A stretch of DNA of 64,000 bases from the NCBI GenBank assembly GCA_036381015.1, contig DASVDR010000007.1:1-64000 (forward strand), in the 5' to 3' direction. The notes beneath the pieces are model-generated. The model made no database searches and was not told the DNA's origin. It worked only from the letters and a program-made list of their open reading frames with translations. A program made the translations under genes and the position numbers. Positions 24,990 through 32,484 of the stretch are shown piece by piece; within the stretch, counting starts at the first letter, position 1, and each line of letters begins with the position of its first letter. The stretch comes from Gammaproteobacteria bacterium (GTDB lineage Bacteria > Pseudomonadota > Gammaproteobacteria > Steroidobacterales > Rariloculaceae).

Positions 24990-25742
24990 TCATTGCGAGC
25001 CTTCGCCCAGCAGGTACGTGACCGTCACGTTCGCCGTGACCTGCACGCGGCCCGGCTCGACGGAGGTCGCGGCAATGTCGACCGCCCGCTCGGCGAAGTA
25101 CGGCGTCGGCGGCCGCACGTCGTAGCCGCCGGCGACGACCTCGCGGACGCCGGCGATTCGCATCCCCATCGCGTCGGCGACGGCGTCGGCCTGAATACGA
25201 GCCTCCTCGACGGCGAGCCGCATCGCTTCCGCACGGGCGCCGGCATCGTTCCGGACTCGGAACGAGATGCCGTAGAGCTGGTTGGCACCGGCCTCGATTC
25301 CGGCATCGACGATCTCGCCGATGCGCGCGAGCTCGCTGACCTCGACGCTCACGACATTGCTCGCACGGTAGCCGACGACCCGCGGTTCCTGCGGGCTGTC
25401 GGCCGGCGACCGAGGCGGATTGGAGTAGACGGGCGAGAGCGAGAGCTCTTCGGTGCGCACGGCCGAGTCCGGCACGTCGCGGCCCTTGACCGCCTCGAGC
25501 ACGCGCTGCATCACGCCGTTCACCTGATCCTGCGCGGCGGCCGCGTCTGCCGCCTGGGCGGTGACCCCGAGACGGACGACGGCTTGATCGGGCTGCACGG
25601 CCACCTCGGCGCTCGCCGAGACCGTCACGGTCGGAGGCCCGGCCGCGCGGTCCGCCCCGTTGCCGCCCGATTGGGCGAGCGCGGGACCCGTGGTCACGAG
25701 AAGAGCGCAGCCGGCCGCGGCCGCTCGACGCATGCTGATCAT
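24990..25742 (-). CDS. SIMPL domain (DUF541) periplasmic protein
   Basis: A 250-residue exported protein from ATG 25742 (GGAGG at a good distance; the longer frame lacks it). After the signal peptide comes the SIMPL/DUF541 domain: 'PTVTVSASAEVAVQPDQAVVRLGVTAQA', 'VLEAVKGRDVPDSAVRTEELSLSPVY' (in parts), 'VGYRASNVVSVEV', 'EARIQADAVADAMGMRIAGVREV'. Members form large oligomers in the periplasm; the biochemical role is poorly defined (stress-related in some bacteria). It ends convergently with the exported-protein gene. Confidence 0.88.
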   Translation of the reverse strand: MISMRRAAAAGCALLVTTGPALAQSGGNGADRAAGPPTVTVSASAEVAVQPDQAVVRLGVTAQAADAAAAQDQVNGVMQRVLEAVKGRDVPDSAVRTEELSLSPVYSNPPRSPADSPQEPRVVGYRASNVVSVEVSELARIGEIVDAGIEAGANQLYGISFRVRNDAGARAEAMRLAVEEARIQADAVADAMGMRIAGVREVVAGGYDVRPPTPYFAERAVDIAATSVEPGRVQVTANVTVTYLLGEGSQ

Positions 25743-25949
25743 GCTGTTGCCTCCGTTCGTTCGATGCTCCACCGAGGACGGCGCCGCGCGCCGGTCCATG
25801 CCCTCGGCCGCTGCCTGCGGCCGAGGCCGCCGCTTCGGCCGCGCGTTCCGTCGCGCGGGCGGCGCTCCGCGGGCCTGGGCGCCGCGATCGCAAGCGTAAC
25901 CGTTCGGTGGCTGGCCGGGTAGGTGCCCGGGAGCCCGCGCCGAAGTGAG

Positions 25950-25977
25950 AAAAGGCGCGCCGCATTCGCGGCGCGCC
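25950..25977 (-). terminator. Intrinsic terminator behind rnk
   Basis: A perfect 10-base stem (GGCGCGCCGC with GCGGCGCGCC, loop of 4 bases) followed on the minus strand by TTTT, 32 bases after the rnk stop codon. Strength comes from the all-GC stem; the U-run is short. Confidence 0.75.
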
Positions 25978-26008
25978 CCTGGCTCGTCGGAGGGGTGGCG
26001 GCCGGAGG

Positions 26009-26437
26009 TCAGCCGGGCCGCTGGTCGACCGCGAGAACGGTCAGCTCTCGCGTGCTGCCGTCTTCCATCCGCCAGCGAATCGACTGGCCGACCGAGAGGC
26101 CGATCAGCGCCGCGCCGATCGGCGACAGAACGGAGATTCGCCCCGCGCTCACGTCGGCTTGCGCGGGAAACGTCAAGCGGACCGTCTGCGTGCGCCCCGT
26201 GGCGCCGTCCGCGAACGTCACTGCGGCGCCGAGCTTCACGACGTCGGCCGGCACGTCGGCCGTGGGCCGGAGCTCCGCACGCTCGACCTCCTCGAGCAGC
26301 TGCCTCGCGAGCTCCGGTGCGCGCTTCTCGGCGCCGATCGCGAGCCCCGCGAGCAGGTCGTACTGCGCGGTGTCTATGATCAACGGCGGCTTGCCGGCGT
26401 CGATCGAAACTCGATTCGCGTCAATCTTCGTGGCCAC
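26009..26437 (-). CDS. rnk: Rnk-type GreA/GreB family regulator
   Basis: A 142-residue protein with the short N-terminal helix pair and the C-terminal FKBP-like domain of the GreA/GreB family ('RISVLSPIGAALIGLSVGQSIRW'), as in Rnk, which binds RNA polymerase but lacks the long coiled coil that enters the secondary channel. The frame can begin at 26458, but AGGAGG lies 9 bases before a GTG at 26437, so that start is preferred. Single-gene unit with its own terminator. Confidence 0.85.
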   Translation of the reverse strand: MATKIDANRVSIDAGKPPLIIDTAQYDLLAGLAIGAEKRAPELARQLLEEVERAELRPTADVPADVVKLGAAVTFADGATGRTQTVRLTFPAQADVSAGRISVLSPIGAALIGLSVGQSIRWRMEDGSTRELTVLAVDQRPG

Positions 26438-26585
26438 GTCATCGTTCCTCCTGAGCATCGAATGCCTTTGCGCGGCCGTGTCGGTCGCCGCACCGCCGTG
26501 CGTCGATTCGCGAAGGCGTTCGGTGGTGCGGGAGACGCCGCATGCGCCGGCGGCGCGCTCGGCATTTGGATCATGAATCGGATTC

Positions 26586-26629
26586 CCCCGGCGTGGATGC
26601 GAGGCTGTGCCTCGCGCGCCCAGCCGGGG
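26586..26629. repeat. GC-rich nested inverted repeat in 332-base gap
   Basis: The gap 26438-26769 holds no gene. Within it, outer arms CCCCGGC and GCCGGGG enclose an inner hairpin GCGAGGC / GCCTCGC, giving one strong 44-base fold with no U-run. It lies 140 bases beyond the SleB-like gene and could end that operon or be part of the rnk leader. A 13-base tandem duplication (CGATTTCAACGGT twice) covers the SleB-like gene's stop region near 26752-26777. Confidence 0.4.
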
Positions 26630-26769
26630 CTAGGAGCGTGCGAGGAGTTCGCCTGCGTGCTGCAAGAAACGCCGAGCTTCGATAATCGCGTGCATGGTCG
26701 ATTTCATGCTGGCCGAGGGTCGCATATTTGTCAAATCGGGGCTCGGATCGTCGATTTCAACGGTCGATT

Positions 26770-27378
26770 TCAACGGTAGAACACGTGGCGGCCGATCCTC
26801 GCGACGCGTTCCTTGGTCCGCGCCCAGGTCGGCTCGACGCGCGTCGCGTGGTAATAGAGCGCGCCGTCGAGCGCCGGGGGCCGCTCGTTGTCATAGACCT
26901 CCTCGGCCACGCGAAGTGCGCGATCCCAGGCCGGGCCGACGGGTGCCGGGAGCGGCTGAAGCTCCGTCCACGAGAACGCACCGACGAAGCGGTCCCGCAG
27001 CGGGTCCCATCGCCGCTCGTGCACGACCTCGCAGACCGTGTCCGGAAACTGCGGCGAAGCGACGCGGTTCATCGTGACCTCCGCAACTCCGTACTGGCCC
27101 GAAAGCGGCTCGCCGCGGGCCTCGTAATAAACGTTCTCGGCGAGGCAGACGAGCTCGGCACGCCGGTGACGCTCGGCCCGTATGCGCTCGTAGTCGCCAT
27201 GGGCGAGGTAGATCAGCCCGCCGAGCAGCACGAGCGGCAGCGGCAGCAGCGAGAAAAAGAGGAAATTCCCCTTCTCCCAGCCGTGCCAGCGCAGAAGCAA
27301 ACGGTATCGCCAATCGGCGATCCTCGACGGGCGCCCGACGCCCTTTCGGGGCCGGCGCGGGCGCGCGGCCCGGCTCAA
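26770..27378 (-). CDS. Membrane-anchored SleB-type cell-wall hydrolase
   Basis: A 202-residue protein: a basic N-terminal stretch, one membrane helix ('FFSLLPLPLVLLGGLIYLA'), then a Hydrolase_2/SleB domain with the catalytic 'AENVYYEARGEPLSGQYGVA', 'MNRVASPQFPDTVCEVV', 'FSWTE' and 'GALYYHATRVEPTWA'. SleB-type enzymes are lytic transglycosylases; the Glu of EARGE is the likely acid. The start is taken as TTG 27378, which overlaps the stop of the VWA gene (TTGA); a longer ATG frame would overlap it by 85 bases. Third gene of a riboswitch-led operon, so it probably remodels peptidoglycan in response to cyclic-di-GMP. Confidence 0.82.
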   Translation of the reverse strand: MSRAARPRRPRKGVGRPSRIADWRYRLLLRWHGWEKGNFLFFSLLPLPLVLLGGLIYLAHGDYERIRAERHRRAELVCLAENVYYEARGEPLSGQYGVAEVTMNRVASPQFPDTVCEVVHERRWDPLRDRFVGAFSWTELQPLPAPVGPAWDRALRVAEEVYDNERPPALDGALYYHATRVEPTWARTKERVARIGRHVFYR

Positions 27379-28043
27379 GTGTCGAAAAGGCCTTCCAGCC
27401 GATCGAGGTCGTTGATCACCCGCCAGGTCCCGCCTTCGGCCTCGACGCGCTCCCGCCATTCCTCGAGGCGCCCGAGGTAGTTGCGCGGGTCGAGATTGTC
27501 GGTACGCAGCTTCGTGACGTTCAGCGCGATGACCTCGAAGCCGTCGAGAGGCACGGTGATGTCTCGGACGTAGCCTTCATCGAGGTCCTCCTCGAGATCG
27601 GAGAAGATCAGCACCGTCTTGCGGGCGGGCTCCTTCTCGTTCAGCCACTCGACGGCCTGAAGCAGCCCGCCGGTGATGTCGGTGTGCTGCGCGGGCTCCA
27701 CGTGATCCAGAAAGTCGGCGACGGTCTGCGAGAACTTCCGCTTCTGCATGTTCGCCGTGCTCGGCCGATCGTCGAACGTCACCTTCGCGATGATGTCCTT
27801 CTCGCTGAAGCTGCCGGTGTCGATCCTCGCGACCGCGAACGAATCGTTCGCGTCGAGGCGCGACAGCGTGTAATTGATGATCTGCTCGGCCTTGTCGAGC
27901 TCCTCCCGATAGGTGCCGGACGTGTCGAGAAGGAGATACACGCCCGTGCCCCGGGAACCGGAGGACGGCGCGCACGCGGCGGTAGCGACCGCCGCGGCCG
28001 CTGCGAGCGCGAGCGTCGCGCCGCGAACCGCCGGGCCGTTCAT
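27375..28043 (-). CDS. VWA-domain lipoprotein
   Basis: A 222-residue protein with an N-terminal signal and probable lipobox ('AVATAAC', cysteine 24). The rest is a von Willebrand A fold: MIDAS motif 'YLLLDTSGTYREE', middle strand with 'HTDITGGLLQAVEWL', and 'VLIFSDLEED'. VWA domains bind partner proteins through a bound metal ion. The gene overlaps its upstream membrane-protein gene by 4 bases and the downstream hydrolase by 4, so the three products are made together and probably form a complex at the envelope. Confidence 0.8.
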   Translation of the reverse strand: MNGPAVRGATLALAAAAAVATAACAPSSGSRGTGVYLLLDTSGTYREELDKAEQIINYTLSRLDANDSFAVARIDTGSFSEKDIIAKVTFDDRPSTANMQKRKFSQTVADFLDHVEPAQHTDITGGLLQAVEWLNEKEPARKTVLIFSDLEEDLDEGYVRDITVPLDGFEVIALNVTKLRTDNLDPRNYLGRLEEWRERVEAEGGTWRVINDLDRLEGLFDT

Positions 28044-29485
28044 GACGCGATCTCCGCATACTGGTCGGCAACGCGGTCCGCGGCCGTGCGCTGCGCCGCA
28101 TCCCGTTTCCGGTACGCCGACTCGATCCAAAGCGGCATGAAGATCGGGATGTCGTACAGCCTCACGAGCGCGTTGCCCGCGTGCAGGAAAAGGTTCCCGA
28201 GCAGCCGCAGCACGAGGTGCACGGTCCTGAGAAGGCCGATGCCGCAGAGCCCGAGAACGGTGCGCAACGAGTGCACGAACGTCTCGAGCGGAATCGCGAC
28301 GAACACGAGCGCGAACGGCAGCGTGAAGCCCATGCCCATCTGCGCGGCCGTCGTGATCCAGACGTAGTCGCTCTGCGCGATCGGCTCGCCGCCGCGCAGG
28401 AGCTCCGCCGTCGCGAGCTCGTCCTGCATCAGGATCTCGCGCATGTAGGCGAGCCCCGCCTCGACGGACGCGAGCAGCAGCAGAATCACGAAAGTGACTG
28501 CGACCATGCGCACGCGCAACTTGTCCGGCAGAGCGCCGATCACCGGGAAGAGCCGCGTGATCCGCAGCGATTCCATCAGGAACAGCCCCATCGAGATCTC
28601 GACCATGATGATCACGAGCGCCGCGATCTCCGCCGTGCGGAATCCGCCGATGAAGACCGTGCCGCCGACCATCTCGGCCATCGGCCTCGCGATCAAGGAG
28701 AAGTTGATCGCCGCGCCGCCGACGGCGACGGAAAGCACGAGCGCCGACACGAAGAACTGCACGAGCGACGACGAGGAAAGCACCTGCAACGCACGCTCGG
28801 TGCCCTGCACGATCTCCCGGTACTCGTCGATGTGGCGGTCGATCGAGCGCGAACGGTCGAGCAGGCTCTCGACGTTCTTGTTCACGCGGTGCAGGGTCTG
28901 CTGGATGCGCCGCCAATGCGGCATCATCCGGCGCAAGAGCTCGTGCCGCTCGCGGCTCGCGTTGCGGTACTCGGCGAGCGCCTTGTCCTGCGCTTTGATC
29001 AGGGACTCGTGGATGTCGGCGAGAACCTCCGCCACGGCGCCGTCCTTGCGCGCGTCGATCTTCGCGATCGCGTCCACCGCCTTCACCCATCCGGGCGGGT
29101 CGGGCGGCACGTCGACGGCTTGCTGATGGTCTTCCTCGATTCGCGCGATCGATTCGCTCAGCGTGCGCTGGAGCGCGGGGTATCCGGAGAGATCGCGATG
29201 CACGCTGTCCGCGACGCGGTCGAACTCGCGCTCGATGATGCGCTCCTTCGCCTCGCGGCCGGCGGCGAGCAGCACCTCGCGGTTGCGCTCGGAGAGCCGC
29301 TGCTCGGCGGCATGAAACGACTGCGCGGCGAGGCGCAGCACGTCGTGCATCGCCTGACAGACGGTGATGATGACTTTGTGCGCGGACGCTCTCGCGAGAT
29401 ACAGCACCCCTGCCGCGAGGACGAGCCAAAGCACGGCGGACACGGCGGGATACGGCGTGATCGCGAGGAGATTGTCGAGAGTCAT
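28040..29485 (-). CDS. Polytopic membrane protein with cytoplasmic or periplasmic coiled coil
   Basis: A 481-residue protein that I do not recognise. ATG 29485 has GGAGAA upstream. One helix near the N-terminus ('YPAVSAVLWLVLAAGVLYLA') is followed by about 200 residues of charged, mostly helical sequence ('SERNREVLLAAGREAKERIIE', 'LLRRMMPHWRRIQQTLHRVN'), then four or five helices from residue ~235 ('LVQFFVSALVLSVAVGGAAIN', 'AALVIIMVEISMGLFLM', 'MVAVTFVILLLLASVEAGLA'). It is the first gene behind the minus-strand cyclic-di-GMP riboswitch. The layout suggests a membrane scaffold for the VWA lipoprotein and hydrolase. Confidence 0.75.
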   Translation of the reverse strand: MTLDNLLAITPYPAVSAVLWLVLAAGVLYLARASAHKVIITVCQAMHDVLRLAAQSFHAAEQRLSERNREVLLAAGREAKERIIEREFDRVADSVHRDLSGYPALQRTLSESIARIEEDHQQAVDVPPDPPGWVKAVDAIAKIDARKDGAVAEVLADIHESLIKAQDKALAEYRNASRERHELLRRMMPHWRRIQQTLHRVNKNVESLLDRSRSIDRHIDEYREIVQGTERALQVLSSSSLVQFFVSALVLSVAVGGAAINFSLIARPMAEMVGGTVFIGGFRTAEIAALVIIMVEISMGLFLMESLRITRLFPVIGALPDKLRVRMVAVTFVILLLLASVEAGLAYMREILMQDELATAELLRGGEPIAQSDYVWITTAAQMGMGFTLPFALVFVAIPLETFVHSLRTVLGLCGIGLLRTVHLVLRLLGNLFLHAGNALVRLYDIPIFMPLWIESAYRKRDAAQRTAADRVADQYAEIAS

Positions 29486-29563
29486 GACGATTCTCCGTTG
29501 GCGCGCCCCAGGCCCGGGAAACACGCTCGACGGAGGGGTGGGGGTACGGTCCCACGACCGCCG

Positions 29564-29640
29564 TACCGGCAACCCCGCTGTCGTAGGTTTCCCCTTAGAC
29601 CGGTGGCTTTGCGACCCCTTCTTGCGAAAGGTGTGCCTTT
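29564..29640 (-). ncRNA. Cyclic-di-GMP-I (GEMM) riboswitch leading the membrane/VWA/hydrolase operon
   Basis: On the minus strand the aptamer shows the GEMM-I elements in order: GGCACACC, a GCAA (GNRA) tetraloop hairpin, GGGTCGCAAAGCC, ACCGGTCTAA, a short variable stem, then ACGACAGCGGGGTTGCCGGT. These match Vc2-type aptamers closely (consensus GGGCAAACC ... GACGCAAAGC ... AGCGGGGTTACC). Immediately downstream GGTACGG pairs with CCGTACC (about 29539-29567), overlapping the 3' strand of the aptamer, so ligand binding and this hairpin are likely exclusive; no U-run follows. The operon ATG is about 80 bases further on. Confidence 0.88.
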
Positions 29641-29772
29641 TTCAGTCGCCGCGAAGCATCTCTCCGGCCCGGTCGAGTGTCAATCAACCACGGCGCAAAT
29701 CGGCCTCGGCACTGCCCCTCGGCCCAAGGCCGCGGCTCGTTATGTGAACTGCAGGTGCGGTCGGTCGTAATT

Positions 29773-29846
29773 GGTGTCTGACACCTTTTTCTCGTTATTG
29801 GCGTTATTGGTGTCTGACACCTTTTTTTCTATTCGTGTCTGACACC
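29773..29846. repeat. Second triplet of GTGTCTGACACC palindromes
   Basis: Copies at 29773-29785, 29809-29821 and 29835-29846, each followed by a T-run, between the two divergent riboswitches. The same unit occurs at 4.1 and 16.4 kb. Here all T-runs follow on the plus strand, upstream of the plus-strand riboswitch, so they cannot be end-of-gene terminators for a plus-strand gene. Confidence 0.75.
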
Positions 29847-29927
29847 TTTTTGCGCGCGGTGCGCATTCCGTTAAATGCTGGCTTGAACGGCGAGCCCGAG
29901 CCGCGCAGACTCGTGGGCTGCCGCAAA

Positions 29928-30027
29928 CGAGGGCAAACCCGCCGAAAGGCGGGGACGCAAAGCTTCCGGTCTAAAGGCGCGCGCGAGCCGCAGCTCGAAC
30001 CGCGCTCACGACAGCGGGGTTGCCGGT
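29928..30027 (+). ncRNA. Cyclic-di-GMP-I (GEMM) riboswitch abutting a start codon
   Basis: The plus strand reads GAGGGCAAACC, a GAAA-capped hairpin (CCCGCC / GGCGGG), GGGACGCAAAGC, TTCCGGTCTAAA, a long GC-rich variable stem, and ACGACAGCGGGGTTGCCGGT. Every conserved block of the GEMM-I class is present, including the GAAA tetraloop and its receptor region. The last conserved base is only three bases before the ATG at 30031, with no separate expression platform or visible ribosome site, so ligand binding probably acts directly on translation initiation. Confidence 0.9.
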
Positions 30028-30030
30028 GCG

Positions 30031-30708
30031 ATGGACGCGATTCCTCAGCCTCCCGATCTCTTCGTCGCGATCGAAGCCGCAAAGCCCCTTACGCTCGCCG
30101 ATCTCGGCCCGCTTCTGCTCATGCTCTTCTTCCTGCCCGGCGATTGGCTGATCTGGGCCGCGCTGACTCACGCGCCGGCCGTCGCCCGCTTCCTCGAGCT
30201 CGCTCCGCAGAGCTACGGCGGCCTCTTGTCCGGGTTCGTCTCGGCCTGCGCATGGATCGCGCTCCTCATCGGCACGTCGATGACTTACACGGCGATCCGC
30301 GATTTCGACGAGGCATTGACCCGGCGCATCGTGAACCTCTACCAGGACGCGTGCCGGCGCGCGCGGATCGCTGCGGCGCTGACGGCTTACCGTTGGCGGC
30401 GTTTACGCGGCAGCCTGGAAGCGCGGCAGACGCCGCAGCTCTCGGAAGAGCTCGTGCTCACCGACGAGGAAATACGCGTGCTCCGCGCTCACGCGAAAGT
30501 CGGGCCCGGATATGCGCTCGCCGTCGGCGAGCTCGCCGCCGCGCTCGGCGCCCGCACGTACGAGGTGCAGCGCACGCTCGAAAGGCTGACGCGGCTGAAC
30601 CTGCTACGTTCCACGATCGGCGGGCTCGACGGGCAGAACGCGTACCATCTGACGCCGGCCGGCAGAGCCTTTCTCGTATTCAGGCAGATGGCGCCGAAGG
30701 ATGCGTAA
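30031..30708 (+). CDS. Membrane protein with C-terminal winged-helix-like domain
   Basis: A 225-residue protein of unknown family. Two hydrophobic segments (about residues 22-45 'ADLGPLLLMLFFLPGDWLIWAAL' in part, and 68-88 'GFVSACAWIALLIGTSM') precede a cytoplasmic part with a helical linker and a winged-helix-like end: 'LTDEEIRVLRAHAKVG', 'LAVGELAAALGARTYEVQRTLERLTRLNLL', 'YHLTPAGRAFLV' (in parts), the MarR/ArsR style of helix-turn-helix and wing. It is directly behind a cyclic-di-GMP riboswitch. It may be a membrane-tethered regulator of the divergent operon, which is inference. Its end overlaps the convergent DUF1772-like gene by 29 bases. Confidence 0.7.
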   Translation: MDAIPQPPDLFVAIEAAKPLTLADLGPLLLMLFFLPGDWLIWAALTHAPAVARFLELAPQSYGGLLSGFVSACAWIALLIGTSMTYTAIRDFDEALTRRIVNLYQDACRRARIAAALTAYRWRRLRGSLEARQTPQLSEELVLTDEEIRVLRAHAKVGPGYALAVGELAAALGARTYEVQRTLERLTRLNLLRSTIGGLDGQNAYHLTPAGRAFLVFRQMAPKDA

Positions 30709-31171
30709 CTCCTCCGGATTCCTCCCGGCGCACGAGCAGAGACAGCGTCAGCAGAACGAGCGCGGCCAGATACAAGACCGCTCCGACCGCGTGCGAGTAT
30801 TCCCATTGTTGCCGGAGCGCCTCCCAGCCGTCCGGCAGCATCGTCCAGTTCAGCGTCTGCTGATTCGCCGGGAACGTGAACGAAAAGAAAACGGCGAGGC
30901 TGCCGGCGACGCAGATCGCCGCCGCGAGCGTCAGTCGAAACTCCGACCGCGCGCCCCGCAGCCGAAAGGCGAGGATCGACGTGGAGAGCAATGCGCCGAT
31001 CACGGCGATGCCGAGCAGCGCCCAGCCGCGGTAAATCTGCTGCACGGTGAGGTAGGCGTCGCGCGGCAAGCCGATCTTGTTCGGCAGCGCGAACAAGTGG
31101 GCGAGACCGGCCGACATCGAGATCGCGACGAGCAGGATGCTGACGAAGCGAAGGACGTTCGTGAGCGTCAC
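30680..31171 (-). CDS. DUF1772-like four-helix membrane protein
   Basis: A 163-residue inner-membrane protein starting at GTG 31171 (GGAGG upstream), whose start overlaps the ddl stop (GTGA). Four helices: 'FVSILLVAISMSAGLAHLFALP', 'GWALLGIAVIGALLSTSILAF', 'LTLAAAICVAGSLAVFFSF' and 'VGAVLYLAALVLLTLSLLV'. The W-R-x6-R/H pattern after helix 3 ('ALRQQWEYSHAVGAVL') recalls the DUF1772/anthrone-oxygenase-like family. Role unknown; coupling to ddl is probably incidental to operon packing. Confidence 0.65.
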   Translation of the reverse strand: MTLTNVLRFVSILLVAISMSAGLAHLFALPNKIGLPRDAYLTVQQIYRGWALLGIAVIGALLSTSILAFRLRGARSEFRLTLAAAICVAGSLAVFFSFTFPANQQTLNWTMLPDGWEALRQQWEYSHAVGAVLYLAALVLLTLSLLVRREESGGVTHPSAPSA

Positions 31172-32136
31172 GATCCGCCTCCACTCCCCTCCGCCCTTCT
31201 CGACCAGGCCCGCTCGACCAGGATCCTTACGAGCGCGTCGAACGACACGCCGGCGGCCTGAGCGGCCTCCGGATACAGGCTGGTCGGCGTCATGCCCGGC
31301 AATGTGTTGACCTCGAGCACGATCGGCTCGCCATGCTCGGGCACGACGAAATCGACCCGCGACAAATCCCGGCAGCCGAGCGCCGCATGCGCGAGCTGGG
31401 CGAGCGCCTGCGTGCGGGCGTACTGCGCCGCCGGCAGCTCGGCCGGGAGCACGTGCTCGCTGAAGCCGGGCGTGTAGCGGTGCTCGTAGTCGTACCACGA
31501 TCCTTGCGGCGTACGAATCTCCGTGACCGGCAGCGCCTCGACGACGTCGCGCTCCAGGATGCCTACGGTGATCTCCCTCCCGGCAATTCGCTCCTCGACG
31601 AGCACCGGGTCGCCGTACGCGAGCGCGTCGGCGAGTGCCTTCGCGAGCTCTTGGGGGTCCTGCGGGAACGCGACGCCGAGCGCCGACCCTTGCCGAGTGG
31701 GTTTCACCACGACGCGCGGCCCCAACTGCTTGATCGCGCGCGCGGCCGCCCGGGCGAGATCCTCGCCGGGAAACACGATGACGTCGCGAGCGACGGGCAA
31801 GCCGCGGTCACGAAAGAGATGCTTCGCGACGCGCTTGTCCATCGCGCACGCGCTCGCATGTACGCCGCTTCCGACGTAAGGCAGCCGGGCGACCTCCAGG
31901 AACCCCTGAAACGTGCCGTCCTCGCCGGGAGGACCGTGCAGCACCGGGAACACCACGTCGGCGCCGCTCGCGACGACCGACTCGACGATGCGCTCGTCGA
32001 ATTCGAGCACGACGACCCGGGAGAACGTGGCCCGCAGCGCGTCGGCGACGCCGCGGCCCGACACGCGCGACACGTCCGCCTCCGCGGAAGGGCCGCCGCA
32101 GACGACGGCGATCTTCAGATCGTCGAGCGGGGTCAT
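31168..32136 (-). CDS. ddl: D-alanine--D-alanine ligase
   Basis: ATP-grasp enzyme joining two D-alanines for peptidoglycan. The 322-residue length is right. Visible motifs: 'VVCGGPSAEADVSRVSG' (usually GGxSxEhevS), 'VFPVLHGPPGEDGTFQGFLE', 'PYVGSGVHASACAMDK', 'RVVVKPTRQGSALGV' and the metal/catalytic end 'VLEVNTLPGMTPTSLYPEAAQAAG' (in part). Being outside a division/cell-wall cluster it may be an additional ligase; MurC/FtsQ are not nearby. Its ATG overlaps the stop of a tiny upstream frame. Confidence 0.92.
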   Translation of the reverse strand: MTPLDDLKIAVVCGGPSAEADVSRVSGRGVADALRATFSRVVVLEFDERIVESVVASGADVVFPVLHGPPGEDGTFQGFLEVARLPYVGSGVHASACAMDKRVAKHLFRDRGLPVARDVIVFPGEDLARAAARAIKQLGPRVVVKPTRQGSALGVAFPQDPQELAKALADALAYGDPVLVEERIAGREITVGILERDVVEALPVTEIRTPQGSWYDYEHRYTPGFSEHVLPAELPAAQYARTQALAQLAHAALGCRDLSRVDFVVPEHGEPIVLEVNTLPGMTPTSLYPEAAQAAGVSFDALVRILVERAWSRRAEGSGGGS

Positions 32137-32222
32137 TGCCGAATGCCGAGCCGAGCGACGGCCTTGCCGGCGGTCTCGATGATTCCGCTGCCGGGAGCGG
32201 GAACGAATGCGGTCGTCGCCAT
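32133..32222 (-). CDS. Possible small peptide coupled to ddl
   Basis: A 29-codon frame from ATG 32222 ends in TGA overlapping the ddl ATG (ATGA). GGGAGAAAG lies about 17 bases upstream, further than ideal. The product 'MATTAFVPAPGSGIIETAGK...' has no recognised domain. The overlap is the only positive sign, so it may be a translated leader or nothing. The rest of the gap to mrpA (32223-32484) shows no gene. Confidence 0.3.
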   Translation of the reverse strand: MATTAFVPAPGSGIIETAGKAVARLGIRQ

Positions 32223-32484
32223 GGCGTACAAGGTAATGCTTTCTCCCGGAATCAGCCAACTCGGTTGACGGTGCGCCGCTTGCGGCCCGGGCGGCGGCAA
32301 GGGAGCTGCGGACATTGCCCGGGCAGCGCCCCCGCGTCCCGCCGGGAGCGCCTTCGGCTCATCGTACAATGGGACGTCCCCTCCACGGACGGGCGAGGCA
32401 CCGCCGTCGGCGGGCCGCAAATCACCGCGTGGGATTCTCCAGGTCGATGTTCGAGCTGAATCACGCGCCGCAGGGCGTTCTCAC

